From: Chrysoperla carnea
Taxonomy: Eukaryota; Arthropoda; Insecta; Neuroptera; Chrysopidae
NCBI RefSeq assembly: GCF_905475395.1
Contig: NC_058337.1
Coordinates: 110,292,368-110,356,367, forward strand
Direction of reading: 5' to 3'
Length of the DNA: 64,000 nucleotides
A program made the translations under genes and the position numbers. This document shows, piece by piece, positions 25,523 through 36,430 of this stretch. The notes beneath the pieces are model-generated. The model did not search any database and was not told the origin of the DNA. It saw nothing but the letters and a program-made list of their open reading frames with translations. Within the stretch, counting starts at the first letter, position 1. Each line of letters begins with the position of its first letter.

Positions 25523-25645
25523 ATCGAAGCGTATTATCGGCATTATGATTCGAAAATAATTTCATAACATTCGGTCGAATTTGTTTTCATTAATTTTTTT
25601 TAACTCTTTATTATACTGGGTTATTTGTGTGGAACACATAGGTAG
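25523..25645. repeat. Dispersed repeat copy (relative at 16803-16960)
   Basis: It shares CGAAAATAATTTCATAACAT, a following TCGGTCGAATTTG segment, AT-rich spacer and a TGTGGAAC motif with the copy at 16.8 kb. Confidence 0.55.
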
Positions 25646-25765
25646 CATGCAGTCTTATCATCACGGCTTTTTTTTTTTTAATATTGCTTTGATCGAGATT
25701 GTTTTTAGCTATGTTTCCAAAAATCTATTCAGCTGTTGGAGATAATCGCTTCTTTTATAATTGTT

Positions 25766-25960
25766 TCGGGTACGGAACCCGAAACTCACATTTGAAACAA
25801 AGCAAAGAACAACCTTGATCAAATTTGCTTTCAAATAATCAAAAATCAAAATTGGTTAATCCGCTTAGGAGCTACGATGTCACAGATAGACACACAGATA
25901 AACAGATAAAAGGATACGCAGATACAAAGATACTCAGATACGTTAAACTAATTTTTACAA
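25766..25960. repeat. Retroelement 3'-end-like repeat (relative at 57828-57955)
   Basis: CGGGTACGGAACCCGAAACT, then TTGGTTAATCCGCTTAGGAG and CTACGATGTCACAGATAGAC, match the copy at 57.8 kb. They are followed here by imperfect ACAGATA-type simple repeats. This layout resembles the 3' untranslated end of a non-LTR retrotransposon. Confidence 0.5.
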
Positions 25961-26629
25961 TCTTAATAGTCGAAGGTTAAAAATTTAAACGCATAGTTTT
26001 ATTTAAATTTTAACAATTTCAGGCTATGACGAATACATATGAATTAGTAAAAATTTAAATGAATTAGTAAGTAATAGTTAGGGAGAAAGACGTATACGTC
26101 GATTTGGTCTTTATAAAATTATTGAATAAGAAACATCAATTTATTGATCAAAAATAATATTTCCGTCGAATCGTCGTTGAGTAAATGAAATTACCCAAAC
26201 TTATACTTTTTTATTTGATTACAACCAATAAGTTCTTGTTTCAAGGAAATTTGATTAAAAGTTAAGCAATCATATATTTATTTCGTTAAATTAATTGTTG
26301 AGATCATTTAATTAAGAAATTATTTACTTGTCATAATAAAATTAACATCGAAGAAAACTTCTAGTAACTCTTTTTAGATTGGACTTGACCAGTGACGATA
26401 TTTACTTTTGTTACGCTCTGTATATTTGAGTTCACTAGAGAGCTGAAATTTTAGTCAGTTTCAGTTTTATCGGCCTTAGTTTATTAGTTAATTAACAAAT
26501 TAATGAATGTATAAACTTTGTTTTCAAAGTGTATTAAAATTTTATAATATTTTCGAGTAAATGATTGACATTGTTATATTAAAATCGCATACAAAGCACA
26601 GATATTATATTTATTTAAACATGATTACT
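25961..26629. other. AT-rich spacer, no gene seen
   Basis: No gene, RNA or repeat was recognised. Confidence 0.5.
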
Positions 26630-26732
26630 GTCCACTCCACCTACATTTTTTGTGAATATGGATGGACTGATATATAGTCAGTCCAGAAGGGGATGAATGT
26701 GCATGCCAGGCTAGGTGTTATTATTATTAATC
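26630..26732. repeat. Possible SINE 3'-end fragment
   Basis: CCACTCCACCTACATTTTTT, a later GGATGAATGTGCATGCC and the ATTATTATTA tail loosely track the 3' half of the SINE at 4291-4588 (GACTCCACCCACATC, GCATGCGTCAC, ATTATTATTA). No tRNA-like head or target-site duplication was found. Confidence 0.35.
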
Positions 26733-28082
26733 GGTTTGTTTATCATCACGCTAACGTTAAATTTAAGTAAAAAAAAGGCCATCTCTGATTTCTATCTGCA
26801 TTAGTTATTATTATTATTTATCAGCAAGAAGAGGAAAGAAGCATAACATCAAATTAAATCCGCTTTTCGAGCATAGGCTGTTGAGTGTTATTTTGTTTAT
26901 ACTTTCTCGGCCAAAAAACTTTTCTTAAAATCAATTTTGAAAAATAATATTTTGGCCACCGGTTTCTTAAATAGCACTCACCAACTTTCTAAATGTTAAT
27001 CCGGTATTGTACCTAAAGAATTTATTGACCTCTAAAACCAAAATTTTTCTTGTTGATAATAAAATAAAGTTAATAATACTTATATAATAATAATATATTG
27101 TGTGTCATTAACTTTATTGTTTGTCTCTTTACCCAAGTCCGAATTGCTCATAGAGGAGGAAGCGAGACGGATATATGACTTTTCTTCCTATATCAGTTTC
27201 TCTAATAGTAATGAGAAAGGTAGAAAAAAATGTTGCCATTCTCTTATTGTTGTCACTTAACTTACATGTATTTTAATTTGTCACTGTCTTACTCGTATAT
27301 TATATAAGGATTTCGAGGGATTTCTGTAAGTCCCATTTGTCCATGTCTGCTCTAAATACCAAAATTTGTAACCTTTAGTGCTGAGATTTTAATGTTCCTC
27401 TTTAGTAACTTTATTAATTAGAAAACTTAGGAAAAGTAATCATCTCTAAATAACAGCCCCTCAAATTTCTAGCTTTCCTGAGCTGAAATAGTCGTAAAGC
27501 TTGCCAATTATTACTTGTTTCAAATTAAACTGTCACCGTACATAAATTATTAATATTGTTACTATTGTGCACAAATTTTAATGGCTATCTTAGAACTTAG
27601 AAATGGTTGTCTCGGAACTTGGAATGGCTGTCAGTGAACTTCGATCAATCACTTAATCCACTGTACTCCATGATTACTTCTATTGAATTGGCAACTTAAG
27701 TTGGTTGTTGATGTTAATTTTCAGTGTATTCAATGGTCATTTTATATCACAGATAATTTCAATGTCTAAAAAGCATGCATGGATAGGGTTTCCATTTCTC
27801 CAGATTTGATCGGAAGATTCCAGAAATCGTGTAGTTTCTCTCGACTTCAAACATAAACATTAACTTTCCATAATTTAATAAACAAACAGATTTTTTAAAT
27901 TTTTCGTTTCATATTCTGATAAATTTGACAGTTTTGGGCAGCTTTTATTTTAAATTGTTTGAATGATATTTCTTTTTAATTATAGGGAAAAACTGGGTAT
28001 GTAATACACCAAAATAATCTTACACTATTATGATTTGGTGATATAATGAGATTAATTTTACTACCTCTCGACATTCTGGTTT
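26733..28082. other. AT-rich spacer, no gene seen
   Basis: No supported gene, RNA or repeat was recognised in this stretch. Confidence 0.5.
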
Positions 28083-28340
28083 ATCTCCGCACTTGCAGGA
28101 GCTTTGAAGAGACAGCTCTATGTATGAAGTTCACAGTAACGTTGCTATCATGTGACTATACAGTCATGTCGTTGATTATTAAAATTATTGTGTAATGATA
28201 TCATCACACAAATCTCCGGACTTGCAGGAGCTTTGAAGCGGCAGTCCTATATATGAAGCTCACAGTAACGTTGCTATCATGTGACTAGACCGTCATGTCG
28301 TTGATTATTAATATTATTGTGTAATGATATCATCACACAA
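28083..28340. repeat. Perfectly adjacent 129-bp tandem duplication
   Basis: Copy 1 (28083-28211) and copy 2 (28212-28340) have the same length and differ at only a few sites. Both start ATCTCCG(C/G)ACTTGCAGGA, contain CAGTAACGTTGCTATCATGT and end GTAATGATATCATCACACAA. Each unit therefore ends in a near-palindrome around TGATATCA. The high similarity implies a recent duplication. Confidence 0.9.
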
Positions 28341-28726
28341 ATAATTTTGATTTATTCATTAGTAAAGTATTATTATATGAATAATATTATAAATTTATAA
28401 TCGGCTTCATAATATTAAATTTAGTTATATACAATAGTTTAGTTTAGTTAGAGTTTGAAAGCACAATACACCTACCACAAGTCCAGCAGGGAGTTAGTTA
28501 GCTATTGGACATCAGTTGTGTGATATTTAGTTAGGAGCGTGATCGTATGCTGTGAATAAAAAACTTCAAACTCGTTGAAAAATCTGTTTTTTATTCCAAA
28601 TTTCTGTAAAGCAAAAATAAATTTTCAGCTCTTTATTTTTTATAGCTTTGGAGAAAATGTACGCCAAAATTTTGCTCCCTCACGAGAAAAGAATAATATT
28701 TATAAAAAAAAAAAATTCATGCTAAA
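28341..28726. other. AT-rich spacer, no gene seen
   Basis: No gene is supported. A plus-strand open frame that starts at 28575 runs into the family D repeat that follows and is composed mainly of hydrophobic AT-rich codons. Confidence 0.45.
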
Positions 28727-28966
28727 GTTGTTTATTGTTTTATACGGAACATTTCTTACATTTAAACTTTTGATACATTTCTTACGGTTTTCAAATTGGG
28801 TCGTAAATAGTCAAGACACAATTGACCTCCGATGCTCATTTACAAAATCAAGATCCTATTTTACGTCCTGTATCAAAATTTTGTTCGTATCATTATTTGT
28901 AAGCGTTACAAACTTGGTACTAAAATTAGTATACTTTGATATATATTTCATATATGACAGGGTGTA
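28727..28966 (+). repeat. Family D repeat, 5'-truncated copy
   Basis: From AAGTTGTTTATTGTTTTATA to TATATTTCATATATGACAGG this matches the 3' half of family D, including ACATTTCTTACATTTAAACT and GCGTTACAAACTTGGTACTA. The front half is missing or unrecognisable. Confidence 0.7.
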
Positions 28967-29052
28967 ATGATATCAATAAGACGTTCATTAGGGTTTATTC
29001 TGATTATTATGTGAAATCATTCATGTCAGTTTCGGATCCACCCATATGGGTA

Positions 29053-29070
29053 TGATGGGCATGCCCATCA
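29053..29070. repeat. Perfect 18-bp palindrome
   Basis: TGATGGGCATGCCCATCA equals its own reverse complement. It lies about 100 bp upstream of the hAT-like fragment. It may be a remnant of a transposon subterminal repeat or chance; no role is shown. Confidence 0.6.
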
Positions 29071-29165
29071 CCTAAATAGACTAATAATTTAATAAAATTA
29101 AAAAAAAAAAATGATTCGCTTCAAATAGTTAGTCTATTATTCTTAATGTTATACTAAACCCCCAT

Positions 29166-29396
29166 TTGATAATTTTTAGGGAGAACATTAGTAGATTTCA
29201 AAAAGCGAAAAAAATTATAACGAAATCGGCAGAAAAGTACCTTCGAAAATCAATTTACATGCCCCTATTAGATTCCGTTATCAATGATTTGAGCAAAGAT
29301 TGTATTCGAAAGTACTCGACCAATTTCAGTTGGGAGTTTTGCTGCCTGTCATTATCAGGCATCATTCGCTTTCGCGAAAAGAAAACGAAAGCTTGA
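29166..29396 (+). pseudogene. hAT-type transposase fragment
   Basis: The 76-codon frame contains SAEKYLRKSIYMPLLDSVIN followed by DLSK. This resembles the 'Y-R-s-y-P-LD--I--L--R' helix found in hAT-family transposases and their domesticated relatives (the P52rIPK/ZMYM-like group). No DDE catalytic core, BED finger or C-terminal dimerisation domain is present, and it ends after a basic tail at a TGA. It is best read as a dead internal fragment. The match rests on a short motif, so the family call is moderate. Confidence 0.45.
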
Positions 29397-30229
29397 ATTT
29401 TTTATTAAAGTCAGCATCTGAATAAAATTATGTAAAATGTATACTACCGCTTAATTTAAGTTTTAACATATATAAATTCCATCAAAATTTGTTCAGTTGT
29501 TTACAGTCTAAATGTGATGACACTGCAATGTGCAATCAAACACACATTTACTTTTGTAATTTTTGTGAGGGAACAAACTAACATCTTACAGGTTTATTAA
29601 TTTACTAGTGTTCGCCTCATGGTTTTGCACAGGTGGGCAAATACACTATACAAAATCTTGATCAGGACATCTTAAATTTTGTAAACATTTCTTTTGTAGG
29701 AATACACTATATCGATCATGACGAGTTCATACTTCGATTCCCATTAGGCCGATTTTCGGGTGACTGTGCCGTGTCCATCACCTTTTTTGAGGGCTGAATC
29801 TGCGCCTGATTCATGTTAACTTAAATTATTGCGAACAGGAACTTGGAACAAAACTATAATCATTTTCTATGATATTTTTTTTGTCAATGCGTTGTCAATA
29901 TTTTTAATTTACAGTGTACTGTATAGAACAGTGTTTATATAAGAATTAGTATCAGATTAAAAATGATTTAATGCTCACCTTTATAATAATGTCAATTCAT
30001 CATAGTTTGTATGTATAATATATCTCTCGCTATACGTACGAATTATTGGATCATTGTAAAGGGTATAATATTATCCATAAGCCGACGCATACGTATAATA
30101 TGTATATAATATACCCATATAATAAAAATATTATAATACTTAATACGTAATATGGTATATACCTACATCAAGGTTTGAGTTTAGATAATGTTCGGAATTT
30201 TAATGATTGAAATGTATGTATCTCAATGA
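29397..30229. other. AT-rich spacer, no gene seen
   Basis: A somewhat GC-richer patch at 29740-29815 has no sustained frame. No gene, RNA or clear repeat was recognised. Confidence 0.45.
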
Positions 30230-30283
30230 CACAAAAAATGCACGGAATACATTGTATTTTATGTAATCCGTGCATTTTTTGTG
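30230..30283. repeat. Hairpin, 23-bp stem and 8-nt loop
   Basis: CACAAAAAATGCACGGAATA (continuing CAT) is mirrored by ATGTAATCCGTGCATTTTTT (continuing GTG). One mismatch occurs over 23 pairs. It is likely a small inverted-repeat relic; the near-perfect stem could also form a strong RNA hairpin if transcribed. Confidence 0.7.
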
Positions 30284-30721
30284 ACACTGAATATGCTTAA
30301 ATTGAATTACGAAAAATGAATTGGTTAAAAAAATCTGAACGAAACAACATCTATATGTATTTATTCAACGCGATTTTAAATCCCAGATTGCCGAAAAGCA
30401 TAACGATTTTAAGAATAGTTTATGAAATTAAGAACGCACTAATTATAAAGACTTAATAAAATATTGCGAAAACTAAGAGTTCATACTGCAATAAAATAAA
30501 AAAGTGACTTGGGTTTTTCAGACAAATATAATGACCCCGTATGGAAGATACGAGGTAATAAAGAAATTTACAAACAAATATACATCCATACATATATACA
30601 TACAAGATACGCGTGAAATTTTCGATGAAAAATATCCTTGTTCCAAAATTGCAAAATTTTGTGTACCTACCTACATTTATATTATTTATATCTTTACAAA
30701 ATTATATACACAAAAAAAAAG
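30284..30721. other. AT-rich spacer, no gene seen
   Basis: Short plus-strand open frames near 30504-30725 and 30613-30834 show no domain; the second runs into the family D copy. Confidence 0.45.
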
Positions 30722-31306
30722 GTGAAAACAAACAATTGACTGAGTTAATTATTGAAATATCATGTATAGACAGTGCTGATTACGCAATCATTTGTTTTTT
30801 ACATCATATAAGTAAAAAAGATAGGCACTCTTAGATAGCCACACATACATACATGTTTCAGACATATAACTGATATTCCCATATAAAACGTAAACAGTGA
30901 TGTTTACGAAAAAATGTTTCGAACAAAAGTTGTTTAGTTCTTTTTTATAAGGAACATTTCATAAATTTAAACTTTTGATCCATCTCTAACGGTTTACAAG
31001 AACGGTCCTTCGGGCCTAAGACCCAATTGACTTATTTTGCTCATTTACAAGTACGACCTTACTTTTTACGTCCTGACTACTCTGTAAAAATTTCAGCTTG
31101 ATATATTTTTTCGTTTTTGAGTTTTCGTGTTGTCAGACGGACAGGCGGACAGACGAATAGATCGACAATCGAAAACGGACTAATTAGATGATTTTATGAG
31201 CACCTATACCAAGATTTTGTTAGTGGCATCGATACTTTTAAGCGTTACAAACTTTGGACTAAACTTAATAAACCTTGATATATTTCACATATACATGGTT
31301 TAATAA
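30722..31306 (+). repeat. Family D repeat, near full-length copy
   Basis: It starts GTGAAAACAAACAATTGACT and ends AACCTTGATATATTTCACAT plus ATACATGG. It contains TTTACAAGAACGGTCCTTCG, TTTTTACGTCCTGACTACTC, GAGTTTTCGTGTTGTCAGAC and a GGACAGGCGGACAGACG simple-repeat stretch. No coding capacity. No inverted or long direct terminal repeats are visible, so the transposon class is unknown. Confidence 0.8.
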
Positions 31307-32281
31307 AAAATTGAAGATGATAGGATTTAAATTTTTTTTATTTTTTATTTAGTTATGTATACTTATAAAAAAATACATTATATATAATAACAAGTGCATT
31401 TGGGTTTTTACCAGATAGCCAGAGACTATGTCAACATCCCTGGTAAAAACCCAAAAGAAGTTTATAAAAAAAAGTATTTAAACGCATATTTTTTATCGGT
31501 GGTGTGCAAAAATCATTCACCTCTTGCAGTAGTATTCTTGGAGACTAGCAGTATACTTCGTAATAAATACCAATGACCTAATTAAAAAATGTGTTTAATG
31601 CAAAATTTTTTTAACTAAGCGAATTATTGGGTTGGGTTTTCCTTATACATAAAACAAAAATTATTTTGGGTTTTTACACTCCATGTAATCTTACTTTTAG
31701 CAAAAGATGCATTTGATAATTCGATTTTTTTTCTGAATAACAGAATTCAGAATAATAAAAAGATGTATATCTTTTAATTTAAGGTGCGATTAACATTATT
31801 CTCAGCTCCATAAAAAATTACCAGGATATAGAAAACACAAATATAAACTTTCAACGGTATTTTAAGTTTTTACAGCGTAAGCCTGCGAATCTTTATTGTG
31901 ATATTTATTATTTTGTTCATTTATGTCTGCAAATTTACTATCCAGAGAAATGAATATTTGTAAAAAAAATTATGATTTGTTATATAAATTTGCATTTGCC
32001 GGTGCGTTAATATGAAGCAAGGATCTATAGTATCAGAGGGAATAACATTTAGTTGAAATGCTGGTCTCGCACGTAATATTCATCTAAGGAGAAAATGGCA
32101 TGGCATGATGTAATATTTTTTTACTCTTATTTATTGCTTTTGTTTACTTTTAACCATGCATACGATATTTATTTACATTATGGTCTATTAGATTTCACTA
32201 TTCGATTATATTTGATGTCTTTAATATGATACATACAACGTAAACTAAATATTGACAAATATCTTGACTAGGAATTTTAAT
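31307..32281. other. AT-rich spacer, no gene seen
   Basis: A 60-codon frame at 31394-31576 has no recognisable content. Two copies of a GGTTTTTACCAG / CTGGTAAAAACC inverted pair occur near 31404-31448, which may be a small fold-back. Confidence 0.4.
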
Positions 32282-32309
32282 TAAAGAGAATTGAAAAATT
32301 CTCTTTAAT
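32282..32309. repeat. Short perfect hairpin
   Basis: TTAAAGAGAATT, a 4-nt loop and AATTCTCTTTAA form a 12-bp perfect stem just upstream of the 341-bp direct repeat. Confidence 0.5.
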
Positions 32310-32355
32310 TTTTTACTCTATTTAAAAAGACCTATCCGTTATATACCTTTTCTAT

Positions 32356-32696
32356 ACTCAAGAAATATTTACTTGTTATAAGGACAACAATGGACAGGTA
32401 ATGAGGTTTCTTCAATGCTGTAATTTTTTACTGTGTACCTAAAGAAAATGAAGTTGCATAAGTTGTGAAGGAATCCGGTTGTACTATAAATTAGATTTAC
32501 ATAAATTGCAATCCCTAAACTATTGTCGCAAAATACAACACCAACCAATACATAGTATTGAGCTCGATATGTATTGAGCGTACAATACCAGTAATACGAT
32601 TGTATTACTCAATCTAGAAGCAATATGTTACTCAGAGAGCTAGTTAACAGATTACAGAAAGAAATTTAATTTTGGCTGATATTAAACTGTTTGTCC
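32356..32696 (+). repeat. 341-bp direct repeat, left copy
   Basis: It matches 35620-35960 over its full length with no net length change. It begins ACTCAAGAAATATTT, contains CCGGTTGTACTATAAATTAG and CAACACCAACCAATACATAG, and ends TGATATTAAACTG-TTGTCC. A further ~30 bp upstream (AAAAGACCTATCCGTT) matches 34984-35012 instead, which suggests that a ~600-bp segment was deleted here or inserted in the other copy. Confidence 0.85.
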
Positions 32697-33232
32697 TATC
32701 TATATATAAATAAGTCAGAACTGAAATATTTTTCCCTATGATTAGTCATCTACAATATTACGGTCTAAAAAAGGATACAATAATATTTTTGTGTACGCTG
32801 TATAATTTGTGTATAATATAATACGTTATTATTATCAATTCAATACAACATTGAATGAAACAGTGTATCATATGTAATTGAATGAGAAATGAGATGATGA
32901 TATTTATTCATTGTACATAGTTTAACAGAGATATAATGCATTCAAAATGGTCTATCGTACACAGTTTAAAGTCCTGGCTATTATCAATATTTAACAATTT
33001 TAAATTATTTTAATTGAAAATATTAGACATGGATCTTAAACATAACGAAAATCGTTGTATCTATACAAGCGGATCAAATTTGAAAATCTATCGTTATTGG
33101 TTTCAGAGCTAGTAGCTATGTTACAATGTTGATTTTAAAAAACTAAGGGCTATTGAATTTTTGAATATTTATTGACTTCCCGGTATAGGAAGTTATTGTC
33201 ATGGGTACGATTTTCGAAATTTTCAACAAATC
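32697..33232. other. AT-rich spacer, no gene seen
   Basis: No gene or RNA recognised. The last ~55 bp (CCCGGTATAGGAAGTTATTG and following) leads into a perfect hairpin. Confidence 0.45.
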
Positions 33233-33270
33233 TTTCCTTGTCCTGTCCTTTCATGGACAGGACAAGGAAA
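33233..33270. repeat. Perfect 16-bp-stem hairpin
   Basis: TTTCCTTGTCCTGTCC, a 6-nt loop and GGACAGGACAAGGAAA pair exactly. It is unusually GC-rich for this region. It lies immediately before a family D copy and may be an arm junction left by another element. Confidence 0.75.
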
Positions 33271-33280
33271 TTAAATCAAA

Positions 33281-33868
33281 CAAGTGAAAACAAACAATTG
33301 ACTGAGTAAATTGTTGAAATATCATGCAAAGACAGTGTTGATTAATGAATCGTTTGTTTTTTTACGTCATGTAAGTAAAGAGAGATAGCCAGCTATACAT
33401 ACAGTTCACATACACATGACTGGTATGTATAATATGTATATACTATACAAATTTCGAACTTAATTTGCGCGATCACCGGTAAACAGTGATGTTATCGAAA
33501 AAATGTTTCAGGAAAAAGTTTTTATTTTTCTATAAAGAACATTTCTTACATTTAAACTTTTGTTCTATCTCTAACAGTTTACAAGTTGGATCCTGCGGAC
33601 CCAAGACCCAATTAGCCTATGTTGCTCGCTTACGAACTCACTTTTTACGTCCTGAGCATGCTGTAAAATTTTCAACTTGAAGACTCTTTGATTTTTGAGT
33701 TATCGTGTTGTCAGTCGGACAGACTGACAACCGAAAATGGACTAATTAGGTGATTTTATTTCTTAACACCTATACCAAAATTTTGTTCATAGCATCAATA
33801 TTTTTAAGCGTTACAAACTTTGGACTAAACTTAGTATACCTTGATATATTTCATATATACATGGTATA
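33281..33868 (+). repeat. Family D repeat, near full-length reference copy
   Basis: It begins CAAGTGAAAACAAACAATTG and ends TATATTTCATATATACATGG. Ordered landmarks are a CATGTAAGTAAAGAGAGATA block, ACAAGTTGGATCCTGCGGAC, TTTTTACGTCCTGAGCATGC, GAGTTATCGTGTTGTCAGTC, CCAAAATTTTGTTCATAGCA and GCGTTACAAACTTTGGACTA. No coding region spans it; the open frame at 33486-33680 lies inside and is not a gene. Confidence 0.8.
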
Positions 33869-34626
33869 AAAACTATTTAAATTAAAGTTAAAACCTTAAT
33901 AAATTATTAAAAAAAAAACCTGTTGCGTCCGACTAATTAAGGATGTATAAGCACGTTTGTGAGGACACAAATAAAAAAAAAATGTATATTCAATTTTGAT
34001 GGTGAATTATGTTATGTATAAGACGAAAAGTAAGAATACATTTTGTCGACATCCGGAGTAATTTTCAAAATATCGAAAATTGAAAATTTCGCTTAGTTAT
34101 TTAGCTTTCGATATTTAGAAAACCCAGGCAGATCGAAAAATACTATTCTTTATAAGCAGTGACCGATTATTTTGAGACATTTTGTATATTATATGGTATA
34201 ATGCAGGTATTCAATTTTCTTCGCAAATGTGTTAAGAAATTTAGAAATCGTTTATAAATGTCAGTAAATCGAGTAAAGAGATTTATAATACCATATTATA
34301 TATTAGTATGGTGGAACACGGTTGCATTGCCATGCACTTATGTTTACATGTGTTGATTGAATATGGTTAGTAAAGAATGTTAGAGGGCACATAAACCATA
34401 ATATAAACCATATTGATCCGTTGTAACAATATATCCTAACTAAATCTCATCCATACGCCACACAGATAGTTAAATTGGTAAGTGTTGCTCTTCTGAAACT
34501 CGATATATTCAATTCCATGCTCCATACAGAACTTAAATCGTCTAACTAAAGTAGATATGTTACAGTTAAACCACGTTGCAGATTTAGATATAACCTTTTA
34601 TTGAAAGTTTCAACATTTTTGTTTAT
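33869..34626. other. AT-rich spacer, no gene seen
   Basis: No gene, RNA or clear repeat was recognised. Confidence 0.5.
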
Positions 34627-35010
34627 GTGGTTTTACCACGGTCTAGACAGCATATAAATATCACTACCTCCTTGTATCTAAAGTGGCGTCAAAAACAGAA
34701 CAATGTTTCTCATACAAACACCAACAATTTTTGTTCGAAAAATATTTTCAACAGATTAGGCAGAAATTCAACATGGGTATTAAAAATTTCTACTAGCTCC
34801 GAAAGGACACATGTGCATCACAACAAAATGATTGGTAAAGTGTACCAAATCATTCTGTCGATTATTAACCATTTATTGTTACATCCGGTAGAAGAGGACG
34901 CACATAAGAAGGAAACACGTTGGCACTTTAAGGAATCAGGTTTTATGTCGTACATCTCTCGTAATATTAAAAAGATTAATATTAAAAGACCTATCCGTTC
35001 TGGTACCTGA
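34627..35010 (+). CDS. Unrecognised 127-codon open frame (doubtful)
   Basis: This is one of the longest open frames outside the 38-49 kb cluster. The predicted product is basic, with many Lys, Arg, His and Ser residues, no signal peptide, no membrane segment and no domain that I recognise. Its last 29 bp (AAAAGACCTATCCGTT and following) recur at 32324-32352 in front of the left direct repeat, so the frame is part of a duplicated block. It may be a degenerate transposon frame or chance. No promoter or polyadenylation signal was tied to it. Confidence 0.2.
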   Translation: MVLPRSRQHINITTSLYLKWRQKQNNVSHTNTNNFCSKNIFNRLGRNSTWVLKISTSSERTHVHHNKMIGKVYQIILSIINHLLLHPVEEDAHKKETRWHFKESGFMSYISRNIKKINIKRPIRSGT

Positions 35011-35012
35011 TC

Positions 35013-35619
35013 TATACGACGGTAAGGTCTTCAAAAAATTTGCTCCTAAATCATTTTGTACTTATACCGTCCACCTTAAATATACGTGCCATCCACATTC
35101 TTAAGTTTTCGAAATTTTTTAGTCAAACAAACACACTGGAATTTCAAAATTTGGATACGTTACCGATGAAGGCAAAGAAGGCTTAATTGTTCAAATATAC
35201 CATGCGTTTAATTTACATTTTGGCATAGGCTTTTCACACGAGTATGAAGAGTACATGCGTTAAGTAATGCGTGTAAGATCGAGGTATTATAGGTGTTATA
35301 AGCCCTTTAAGCTGTACGATGGTTTTACTGCTGCTGTGCTGTGTACAACTCATCGCATACCGAAACTACATTCAAATAATAGCAAGAACATATGCCAAAA
35401 CACCTCTTTCTTGTACGCAATTGCTTAATATACATATACGTACTCGTGGGAGATGTACTTAGCCAAGATGTAAATTAACAACCAGTATACATAAACGCAT
35501 TGTAAAAAAAATACTAATTGCAAGAAAATATGTTTTGAATGTGGTAACAAGTAAAAATTTTTTTCGATCAAGAAAACTTTTCACTAGTTCAATGCTTATT
35601 TTCTTGTTTGAAAATGCCG
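35013..35619. other. Segment present only in the right copy of the duplicated block
   Basis: This ~606-bp stretch lies between sequences that are contiguous in the left copy (the AAAAGACCTATCCGTT block and the 341-bp repeat). A CGAC motif occurs at each junction. No coding frame or terminal repeat was seen inside. It is either an insertion here or a deletion from the left copy. Confidence 0.5.
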
Positions 35620-35960
35620 ACTCAAGAAATATTTGCTTGTTATAAAAACAACAATCGCCAGGTAAACACGGTTTCTACAACGTGTAATTTTTTACTGTGT
35701 ACCTAAGGAAAATGAAGTTGCATAGGTTGTGAAAGAATCCGGTTGTACTATAAATTAGATTTACATAAATTGCAATCACCAAACTATTGTAACAAAATAC
35801 AACACCAACCAATACATAGTATTGAGCTCGCTGTATATTGAGCGTACAATACCAGTAATACGATTATATTACTCAATCTAGAAGCAATATGTTACTCAGA
35901 GAGCTAGTTAACAGATTACAGAAAGAAATTTAATTTTGGCTGATATTAAACTGGTTGTCC
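35620..35960 (+). repeat. 341-bp direct repeat, right copy
   Basis: It matches 32356-32696. The two copies differ mainly in their first ~70 bp; the remainder is nearly identical, including AATACATAGTATTGAGCTCG and TCAATCTAGAAGCAATATGT. The ends are not TG...CA and no primer-binding site was seen after the left copy, so an LTR identity is not supported. Confidence 0.85.
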
Positions 35961-36295
35961 CAAAATCACATGACCAAACAAAAACTGTGCATCGTTTACG
36001 ACATTCTAAGACGCAAATGCGATGACTTTTGTACAACTTGTCTATTGTGTATTGTGCTTCAGATCACAGCCAACCTAAATCACTACTTATATTGATCAGC
36101 ATCGTCAAATATCAAAGGGGAAAGATTGAAAGAGCACTCGGTCATGTATCTTGGATCAAAGAAAGTGTTGTTTCAGTGATAGATGATAAAAGATATCAAA
36201 TTTTACAAATTATTTCCTTCATTGTTATAGATTTCCATGCATGCTTGGGTTAGCTGCACTATGAAGTGTGGAGAAAAAGATGTACCGAGTATTTT
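35961..36295. other. Spacer with an unrecognised 74-codon frame
   Basis: The plus-strand frame at 36029-36253 encodes a short unrecognised peptide. It leads directly into the LINE-like relic, so it may be decayed LINE sequence. Confidence 0.35.
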
Positions 36296-36430
36296 CATAT
36301 ATCTCAAAGCAGTAAAAAACCAGTAAGAGCTGTTACTGGAGTCCTAGAGAGTTGTATGCCTGTCAGAGGTTCTTCTAAAACACATAAATGAAATTTTTGC
36401 TATATACTCACTCTCCTGTACTTCGTAGGG
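36296..36430 (+). pseudogene. Degenerate non-LTR retrotransposon ORF2 C-terminal relic
   Basis: In frame from 36296 the translation includes SQSSKKPVRAVTGVLESCMP and, past an in-frame TGA, ILTLLYFV. The pattern 'qKkaVRai-G---r-SC-PlF---ilTL--lYi' is the usual region downstream of the reverse transcriptase domain in Jockey/CR1-like elements. The frame is broken by a stop and flanked by non-coding sequence. Confidence 0.45.

Noticed and set aside
32356..35960. LTR retrotransposon bounded by the 341-bp direct repeats
   Set aside because: No TG...CA ends, no primer-binding site or polypurine tract, and no gag or pol motif between them.
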